From an uncultured Desulfovibrio sp. (GTDB taxonomy: Bacteria > Desulfobacterota > Desulfovibrionia > Desulfovibrionales > Desulfovibrionaceae), in the NCBI GenBank assembly GCA_945871415.1, contig CAMBWG010000033.1, positions 1 to 11,674 of the forward strand: a DNA stretch of 11,674 nt, in the 5' to 3' direction. Under the pieces are notes generated by a model. That model had not been told where the DNA came from. It saw nothing but the letters and a program-made list of their open reading frames with translations, and searched no databases. The translations under genes were made by a program, and so were the position numbers. Position 1 is the stretch's first letter; every line of letters starts with the position of its first letter. Shown piece after piece: positions 6,900-11,674 of the stretch.

Positions 6900-8277
6900 C
6901 ACAATGCAGCTTTGTCCGGGATCCTTCCGGGATAGCGCCGGTCAGGTTTTTTTTAGTCATAACAGCGTAGTGCGTACTATCCATAAAAATTTTTCGCACT
7001 CATGGCAAGCCTGTGTGGAAAGTGGATTCTTGCAGCATGCCGTAGAGCAAGGTCTGCTTTTGCCGTTCAAGGAGGTTGAAGCCGTAGCAGGCGCATGGAA
7101 AACTCTGGAAAGTCCTCTGCTGCCTTTCGTCAGTTATCCTTATGAGTGGAGTTTCGGACAGCTCAAGGCCGCAGCGCTGCACACTCTGGATGTTCTGGAT
7201 GCGGCGCTGGCTCATGGCTTGATTCTGCGCGATGCGACGGCTTACAACATTCAGTTTATTGGCTCAAAACCTGTTTTTATAGATTTCCTTTCTTTTGAAC
7301 CCTGGCAGAAGGGGCGTCCCTGGAAAGCGTACGGACAGTTCTGCCGTCATTTTCTTGCGCCGCTGGCCATGATGGCGCTATGCGGCAAGCTTTTGCTTAA
7401 CTGGCTTGATGGACTCCCGCTCTCTCTGGTTGCGCAGCTTCTGCCATCCAGAACACGTCTTATGCCCACTCTTGCATTGCATATCCATATGCATGCGAAG
7501 CTGGAAAATAAATATGCCGATGCCCGCACGGCCACAAAAAAGCTCAAGCAGACAAGTTTTTCTGAAAATACTGTTCCCAATCTTTCTCAGGCGCTGCGTC
7601 TGGCGGTTGAAAAACTTCATTTGCCGCACTCCCTGCATACCCAGTGGGGCGACTATTATACAGACACAAACTATACAGAAGCTGCCGCAAGAGACAAGAA
7701 AACATGGATTGAAACCGCAGTAGGGAATATTGCTGGAGAAAAATCGCTCGCCATAGATGTGGGCGCCAATACTGCTGTATACAGCCAGTTCCTTGCATCG
7801 GTATATAAACAGGTTCTTGCTGTGGATGTTGACTATCTGGCAATTGAAAAATTGTATGCGCAACTCGCACAACAAGAAAATAAAAATATTTTGCCTCTGG
7901 TAATTGATTTTTGCAATCCTCCTGCCGCTATCGGCTGGAACAATGAAGAACGCCTCTCGTTTCTGGAACGCTGTCAGGCGGATTATGTCAGCGCTCTTGC
8001 CCTGGTGCATCATCTTCGTTTTACCGGGGGAATTCCTCTGCCGCAGATTGTCCGCTGTCTCGCCGGAATATGCAAGAAAGGCGGTATACTCGTTTTTGAA
8101 TTTGTGCCGATGGAAGACAGTCAGGTGCAACGTATGCTCGCTGCCCGCAGCGATGAAACATTCTCAGACTACACAATGGAATCCTGTCTTTCGGCCATTG
8201 AGCCGCTCTTTACTGTGCTGGAACAGCATCCTGTAGCCGAAAGTGTCCGTACACTGTTCCTGTTGCAAAAAAATTAA
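6889..8277 (+). CDS. Two-domain protein: kinase-like N-terminus plus class I SAM methyltransferase (NoeA-related)
   Basis: The product is 462 residues. Residues about 80-160 resemble the core of APH/small-molecule kinases: YPYEWSFGQLK (83-93), LRDATAYN (113-120) with an Asp-x4-Asn catalytic-loop pattern (D115, N120), and VFIDF (129-133) with D132 placed like the metal-binding Asp of that fold. Residues about 280-420 form a Rossmann methyltransferase: motif I AIDVGANTAVYS (288-299) and an acidic strand-2 end, VLAVDVD (309-315). Proteins of this layout are often annotated as methyltransferases related to nodulation protein NoeA; the substrate is unknown. A fully formed N-lobe with a kinase glycine loop is not evident, so kinase activity is uncertain. 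It overlaps the small gene before it; AAGGA lies upstream. Base composition is intermediate between the core genes and the next gene. Confidence 0.75.
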   Translation: MMSSTMQLCPGSFRDSAGQVFFSHNSVVRTIHKNFSHSWQACVESGFLQHAVEQGLLLPFKEVEAVAGAWKTLESPLLPFVSYPYEWSFGQLKAAALHTLDVLDAALAHGLILRDATAYNIQFIGSKPVFIDFLSFEPWQKGRPWKAYGQFCRHFLAPLAMMALCGKLLLNWLDGLPLSLVAQLLPSRTRLMPTLALHIHMHAKLENKYADARTATKKLKQTSFSENTVPNLSQALRLAVEKLHLPHSLHTQWGDYYTDTNYTEAAARDKKTWIETAVGNIAGEKSLAIDVGANTAVYSQFLASVYKQVLAVDVDYLAIEKLYAQLAQQENKNILPLVIDFCNPPAAIGWNNEERLSFLERCQADYVSALALVHHLRFTGGIPLPQIVRCLAGICKKGGILVFEFVPMEDSQVQRMLAARSDETFSDYTMESCLSAIEPLFTVLEQHPVAESVRTLFLLQKN

Positions 8278-8298
8278 TCTGCCCCGGGGAGAACATAA

Positions 8299-9828
8299 AT
8301 GTCTATTTTTACAGGCTATAAGCCTGCTATCTCGCTGCTCCCGTCGCTGGGCCTGATATTCAGCTTTTTATTTATCTGGAGCCATAACGTACATATGTAC
8401 AGGGGAGCAGCTCTGTTGTGCTCCTTTACCGCTATTCTTATAGCTGCCCTGCTGCTGTTCCTTGTCAACTCCGTATGTATAACAAAGCTGCTTTCATTCT
8501 TCAAAGACAAAAAGAAGGCAGATATCTTATTTTGTATCTTCATAGCTTGCGAATTCATATTTTTTGCAGGAGGAATTGTCAGTTATGCAGATATACTTTA
8601 TAAAAATGAATTTTGGGCTCTTATTGTTGCAATAATAATATTTTTTATTCTCTGGAAAAGAAAAGGAGCCCTGCTGGTATTCTTTTCATGCACTATGATT
8701 CTCTTTTCTCTTATTAATTTGACAAAAAATACTATTGCAGATTTGAAGGAGTTAGAAACGACATCAAATCTTCCTCCGGTATCGCTGAAAATGAAGCCTA
8801 ATATCTATCTGTTCTGGATGGAATCTCACCACAGCACAGATATATTAAAATCCACGGTTGGACTTGACAGTACCGCATTTACAGATTTTTTAACTTCTCA
8901 TGGCTTTCAGATAAAGGAAAATATCTACTCCAGTGCTGAGCATACGCTGAAAGCTATGGGACAGCTTTTTTTATGCAATAATATCAGTGCGGCACAGCAG
9001 GTTGGAAATAATGATGTTTCGAGAAGTACCCGCGGTGTCATTGGCGGAGATCAAAATAATGTTGTCTTTCGTACTTTAAAGGAAAATGGCTATAAAACGA
9101 TCTTCCTGACACAGGGAGATCCTTATTTTTTGCATAATCAGGGAATTTTTCTTGATGAAACGGATTTCAACACGTCATATTTTTTTCCTATAATTGATTC
9201 TATTTATATGAAAAGTTATGAGTCTATTCGTGTGAAAGAAGAAATCTTGACTACATATTTTGGTGATCCGAACTCTCAATACCAGGGGTCCTTGTCTGCT
9301 CGCGTCAAAACTGTCATGGCAAAAGGCAAGGAATGGCAGCAGCCCTATATGATAGCGTTCAAGGGACTAGGCGACCACACGCCTCCTTTTGGCTGGAGCT
9401 GGAAACAACGGGATGAATGGATTAAAAGTGGCTATTATCAAAATTTTGTCCGCAAAGCCCATGAAGAAGCTCAAGGGCTTATAAGCTACATACTTCAGCA
9501 GGATCCCGGGGCGCTGATTATTCTTCTGGGAGATCATGGGGCCATAACGTATCGTGGTTTGAAGCCTGAGAACTGCGAGCAGCAGGGAGTTGCACTACAG
9601 GATTTTTTTGACGATCATTTTAAAGTCTTTTTCGCATATCGGCTTCCGAACGATGACACTTATGATCTGACCTCAGGCATGTATATGAATAATATGAATG
9701 TGTTTATTCATATTTTTTCTTATCTTGCCCAGGATAAAAGTCTTCTTCAGTACAGAGTTCCTTCAGAATCTGTACTTGAAGATGTAAAGATGGTGGAGGG
9801 GAAATTGCGGCCCTCCGGCGGAAAGTAG
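8299..9828 (+). CDS. Membrane-anchored sulfatase/alkaline-phosphatase-superfamily hydrolase or transferase
   Basis: The product is 509 residues, started by an ATG with GGGGAGA upstream (8286-8292), 21 bases after the methyltransferase gene. Five hydrophobic segments lie at about 11-29, 36-58, 75-98, 105-119 and 122-141, followed by a large domain expected outside the cytoplasm. Superfamily motifs are PNIYLFWMES (167-176, metal ligand E175), a probable nucleophile Thr216 in AEHTLKAMGQL, GDHTPPF (358-364, H360) and LLGDHGA (410-416, D412/H413). This architecture matches LtaS, phosphoglycerol transferase and EptA-like enzymes, which move phospho-alcohol groups onto envelope glycans or lipids; a plain sulfatase is less likely given the helices. 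The gene is conspicuously AT-rich compared with the core genes, suggesting acquisition. The substrate cannot be read from sequence. Confidence 0.85.
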   Translation: MSIFTGYKPAISLLPSLGLIFSFLFIWSHNVHMYRGAALLCSFTAILIAALLLFLVNSVCITKLLSFFKDKKKADILFCIFIACEFIFFAGGIVSYADILYKNEFWALIVAIIIFFILWKRKGALLVFFSCTMILFSLINLTKNTIADLKELETTSNLPPVSLKMKPNIYLFWMESHHSTDILKSTVGLDSTAFTDFLTSHGFQIKENIYSSAEHTLKAMGQLFLCNNISAAQQVGNNDVSRSTRGVIGGDQNNVVFRTLKENGYKTIFLTQGDPYFLHNQGIFLDETDFNTSYFFPIIDSIYMKSYESIRVKEEILTTYFGDPNSQYQGSLSARVKTVMAKGKEWQQPYMIAFKGLGDHTPPFGWSWKQRDEWIKSGYYQNFVRKAHEEAQGLISYILQQDPGALIILLGDHGAITYRGLKPENCEQQGVALQDFFDDHFKVFFAYRLPNDDTYDLTSGMYMNNMNVFIHIFSYLAQDKSLLQYRVPSESVLEDVKMVEGKLRPSGGK

Positions 9829-9840
9829 CGTCTTTTTCAT

Positions 9841-9986
9841 AGAGCATTGTCAGTTTGAAACGCATTGCGTTGCAAACCATACGGCCTGTCGTTTCGCGGA
9901 AAAACACGGTTGTTCAGCTCTCTTCGGTCCGGGGCGGCGCTGTGCCGCCGCCTCGCGTTTCATCTTTTTCAAAGTTGAAACGCTCT
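9841..9986 (+). repeat. Dispersed multi-hairpin repeat, copy B
   Basis: Full-length copy (146 bp) starting 12 bases after the sulfatase-family gene. Both ends carry the family edge: TAGAGC on the left (9840-9845) and GCTCTA on the right (9982-9987). This would fit a TA target duplication. Hairpin 1 pairs with one mismatch, hairpin 2 is degraded, and hairpin 3 is GGCGGC/GCCGCC. Hairpin 4 (9955-9983) is GCGTTTCA/TGAAACGC, extendable by CTTT/AAAG around TTC. Confidence 0.87.
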
Positions 9987-9991
9987 AAAGA

Positions 9992-10024
9992 GCCTCCTGG
10001 AAAAATTTTTCAGGAGGCCTTTTT
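9992..10024 (+). terminator. Rho-independent terminator after the accessory operon
   Basis: GCCTCCTG (9992-9999) pairs with CAGGAGGC (10011-10018) around an A5T5 loop, followed by C and five T. It lies directly behind repeat copy B and probably ends the transcript of the three-gene operon, so that copy B would be part of its 3' untranslated region. Confidence 0.8.
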
Positions 10025-10038
10025 ATTGTATAAACGAA

Positions 10039-10061
10039 AACCTCCCGCGAGGCGGGAGGTT
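10039..10061 (-). terminator. Terminator for minus-strand transcription
   Basis: A perfect 10-bp stem, AACCTCCCGC with GCGGGAGGTT, has a 3-nt loop. Read on the minus strand it ends in a short T-run; on the plus strand no T-run follows. It could stop transcripts that come from yedF about 340 bases away, or those started in between. Confidence 0.55.
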
Positions 10062-10096
10062 CAAAAAAGTTTGCAGCTTTGCACGTGTTATAAAAA

Positions 10097-10162
10097 CTCC
10101 TTTTGATTTGTCAGGTTTCTTGTGCAGTCTGGCAGCTGCACTCGAAAACAAATCAAAAGGAG
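10097..10162. repeat. 15-bp perfect inverted repeat with nested hairpin, burying a Shine-Dalgarno
   Basis: The arm 10097-10111 (CTCCTTTTGATTTGT) is the exact complement of 10148-10162. The 36-nt spacer has its own stem, GTGCAG (10122-10127) with CTGCAC (10136-10141). The right arm ends in AAAGGAG, six bases before an ATG at 10169 that opens a frame of only four codons (MSGR, stop at 10181-10183). Folding would hide this ribosome site. It may be a small structured RNA, a leader-peptide remnant or a scar of a lost element. I know no family for it. The rest of 9987-10235 has no gene I can support. Confidence 0.6.
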
Positions 10163-10235
10163 ATCTCGATGAGTGGACGTTAAAAGCTTATCGCGCACCA
10201 GTTGGAATTGTACATATCATATCGTTTTTGTCTCT

Positions 10236-10380
10236 GAAGCATTTTCAGTTTGAAACGCGTTGTGTTGCAAACCATACGGTCTGTCGTTTCGCGGAAAAAC
10301 GCAGTTTTTCCGCTTACTTCGGGCCGCGCGGCGCTGTTGTGCCGCCTCGCGTTTCACCTTTTTCAATGTTGAAACGCTCC
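10236..10380 (+). repeat. Dispersed multi-hairpin repeat, copy C
   Basis: 145-bp copy in the same orientation as copy B and only 249 bases from it. Edges are degenerate (GAAGC left, GCTCC right). Hairpin 2 is the best preserved of the family: a perfect 9-bp GCGGAAAAA/TTTTTCCGC at 10291-10313. Hairpin 3 keeps a GCGGC/GCCGC stem with a loop enlarged by a GTT-type insertion. Hairpin 4 (10349-10377) keeps GCGTTTCA/TGAAACGC. It ends 20 bases from the yedF stop. Confidence 0.87.
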
Positions 10381-10399
10381 GGAGCGTAATGAGTACGGA

Positions 10400-10987
10400 T
10401 CAGGGCCGGATAATTTTTTCGGCAAGATCAAGGCTGCTGACGATGTCCAGCATATTGGAGGTTTCGCCTACCTCCCTGGCTTCTGTAAGGCCGTAATGCG
10501 CCAGGCAGGTGCCGCAGACAAGTATGGAAACGCCGTTTGCCGCCAGTTTTTTCAGAGCCTCCAGCGCCGGGCCGGGCGTGGCCGACAGGCGTACGCCGCC
10601 GTTCAGCAATACCACGCGCCACAGGTTGCGCATTTCCGGCAGGGTGCCAAGGAAGGTCTCCATCAGGCGCTGCCCCAGCGTATCGTCGCCCCGGCCGAGC
10701 GTGGGCGTGGTAATCAGCACCAGCGTGCGCACGCCGGTGTCGTCGCCTCCGGCTTCCGGAGCCGCTGCTGCCGCGGTTCCGGCGCGTGTCGCCCGGATAT
10801 GGAAGATGCCGTCCTGTTCTTCGCAGGCGCAGGTATAACCGTTATTGCCGAGATAGCGCAGGACGTTTTCCCGTGCGGCGAGGTTGTCCACCTTTACAAG
10901 GAGCGCGGCAGCCCCCGCGGCGACGGCTTCGCGGCAGCGGATGACGGGTTGCGGGCAGGCCAGCCCGCGACAATCAAGGTCTTTCAT
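10400..10987 (-). CDS. yedF: Sulfurtransferase-like selenium metabolism protein YedF
   Basis: The 195-residue protein has two parts. Residues 1-70 are a TusA/SirA-like domain with DCRGLACPQP (5-14); C11 is the expected persulfide or selenium-carrying Cys. An Ala-rich linker (71-80) leads to a DsrE-like C-terminal domain (about 87-195) with VCGTC (157-161). This architecture is that of YedF, found with selenium-utilisation traits and thought to carry selenium or sulfur; the exact reaction is unproven. Start: the ATG complement at 10985-10987 with AGGA a few bases upstream. It lies downstream of pgpA on the same strand, separated by repeat copy D. No selD or selA is in the window to confirm selenium use. 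Confidence 0.88.
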   Translation of the reverse strand: MKDLDCRGLACPQPVIRCREAVAAGAAALLVKVDNLAARENVLRYLGNNGYTCACEEQDGIFHIRATRAGTAAAAAPEAGGDDTGVRTLVLITTPTLGRGDDTLGQRLMETFLGTLPEMRNLWRVVLLNGGVRLSATPGPALEALKKLAANGVSILVCGTCLAHYGLTEAREVGETSNMLDIVSSLDLAEKIIRP

Positions 10988-11002
10988 GCTGTGTCCTCAC
11001 TC

Positions 11003-11116
11003 AGAGCTTTTTCAGTCTGTCGCTTTGCAGAAAAGCGCGGTTTTTTCGCTTACGCTGGGCCGGGCGGCGCTGTGCCGCCGCCACGCGTTTCACCTTTTTC
11101 AAAGTTGAAACGCTCT
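11003..11116 (+). repeat. Dispersed multi-hairpin repeat, copy D (internally deleted)
   Basis: 114-bp copy lacking about 31 bases that include hairpin 1; the junction joins CAGT directly to CTGTCG. Hairpins 2 (imperfect), 3 (GGCGGC/GCCGCC) and 4 (11085-11113, GCGTTTCA/TGAAACGC with CTTT/AAAG inside) remain. Edges are AGAGC and GCTCTA; the right edge contributes the TAG stop codon of pgpA (complement of 11115-11117). It separates pgpA from yedF. Confidence 0.85.
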
Positions 11117-11585
11117 AGACGATATGGAAAAAGCGCAGAACGGCCACGCAGAGCAGGGCGGGAACGGCCGCCACGACATCGTCGATCATGATGCCGTAGC
11201 CGCCGGGAAGCCAGTTTTCCGAAGCGCGGATAGGGCCGGGCTTCCAGATGTCGAAGATACGGAAGAAGATAAAGGCCGCCAGGAGAAGCCGCCAGTCGCT
11301 TTCCTGAAAGGGGAGCAGCACCAGCCAGACTCCCAGCAGTTCGTCAATGACGACTTCGCCGGGATCGCTCCGGCCCAGCAGTCGTTCGGCCATACCGGCC
11401 GCCAGGGCACCGGTTAGAAAAATGCCGATCACTACGGCCAGTCGTGCCGGAATGGGGAGAGGCAGAAACAGCCAGTGGGCCGCAATGGCGGCAACGGCGC
11501 TGCCTGCGGTGCCGGGCCCCGCGGGGCACAGGCCGGCGCCGCAGACACGGCTGTAGCACAGAACGATTTTTTCCCAGGGGGTCAT
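11115..11585 (-). CDS. pgpA: Phosphatidylglycerophosphatase A
   Basis: PgpA removes the phosphate from phosphatidylglycerol phosphate, the last step to phosphatidylglycerol, at the inner membrane. The 156-residue protein has the family motifs: an N-terminal GAGLCPAGPGTAGS (16-29), DPGEVVIDE (74-82), RIFDIWKPGPIR (109-120) and GGYGIMIDD (128-136), with hydrophobic helices between. The start has GGAGGAAG just upstream. The TAG stop falls on the edge of repeat copy D, so the last residues may have been set by its insertion. Length is in the usual range, so no essential part is lost. Confidence 0.94.
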   Translation of the reverse strand: MTPWEKIVLCYSRVCGAGLCPAGPGTAGSAVAAIAAHWLFLPLPIPARLAVVIGIFLTGALAAGMAERLLGRSDPGEVVIDELLGVWLVLLPFQESDWRLLLAAFIFFRIFDIWKPGPIRASENWLPGGYGIMIDDVVAAVPALLCVAVLRFFHIV

Positions 11586-11630
11586 GCTTCCTCCAGTTTC
11601 AGGGCGTGATACGACAATCGGGGAGCAGTC

Positions 11631-11674
11631 TCAGGCGCGCTGACGCCGTTCCGCCAGCGCCAGGCGCAGGCGAT
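11631..11674 (-). CDS. Probable 3' end of an upstream minus-strand gene
   Basis: One minus-strand frame reads RLRLALAERRQRA and stops at TGA (complement of 11631-11633), 45 bases before the pgpA start. Its Arg/Leu/Ala-rich content suits a protein C-terminus in this GC-rich genome. Another frame stays open across the stretch, so the assignment is tentative and the product cannot be named. Confidence 0.35.
   Translation of the reverse strand, partial: RLRLALAERRQRA

Noticed and set aside
10108..10389. Plus-strand frame of 93 codons running from the inverted repeat into copy C
   Set aside because: It has only a TTG start and no ribosome site, crosses two non-coding structured elements and matches no family I know.
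9841..11116. CRISPR or integron attC array suggested by several repeats close together
   Set aside because: The units are about 145 bp with unequal spacing and genes between them, and one copy elsewhere is inverted. There are no short regular repeats with spacers, no cas or intI genes, and no attC core sites.
10496..11191. Long plus-strand frame opposite yedF
   Set aside because: It is the antisense shadow of a clear YedF gene and runs on through repeat copy D into pgpA antisense.

Overview
The window looks like a chromosomal segment of a GC-rich, Gram-negative, sulfate-reducer-type bacterium, most likely a Desulfovibrionaceae member (Desulfovibrio, Bilophila or a relative). This is inferred from the gene order ftsH-folP-cdaA-ybbR-glmM-galU, from a YedF-type selenium-metabolism gene and from base composition. 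No rRNA or other marker gene is present to settle it.

Left part (1-6270), plus strand, housekeeping. It holds the 3' half of ftsH, a strong terminator, then folP, cdaA and a YbbR-domain gene (cdaR), which are tightly packed with overlapping start and stop codons. glmM follows after a hairpin-rich leader, then galU, which ends at a near-perfect terminator. The layout links folate synthesis (FolP), cyclic di-AMP synthesis and its regulator (CdaA/YbbR), amino-sugar supply for peptidoglycan and LPS (GlmM) and UDP-glucose supply (GalU).

Middle part (about 6441-9840), plus strand, accessory. This visibly more AT-rich block has three genes: a 76-residue exported or membrane peptide with a YIDPGTGS motif, a two-domain protein joining a kinase-like N-terminus to a SAM methyltransferase, and a five-helix membrane protein with an extracytoplasmic alkaline-phosphatase/sulfatase-superfamily domain. 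The first two genes overlap and the third follows at 21 bases, so they look like one operon. I infer a cell-envelope or glycan modification system of unknown substrate.

Right part (9841-11674). About 400 bases of non-coding, structured DNA contain two terminators and a 15-bp inverted repeat that buries a ribosome-binding site. Minus-strand genes yedF and pgpA follow, then the probable last codons of another gene.

The most distinctive feature is a family of five dispersed repeats of about 145 bp (one internally deleted to 114 bp) at 944-1089, 6296-6440 (inverted), 9841-9986, 10236-10380 and 11003-11116. Each full copy folds into up to four successive hairpins. The last hairpin keeps its pairing while its sequence changes, which suggests selection on structure or repeated spread of a structured element. 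The ends read TAGAGC...GCTCTA, and the edges of two copies supply the TAG stop codons of ftsH and pgpA. Two copies in opposite orientation bracket the accessory operon. I cannot assign the family to a named element.
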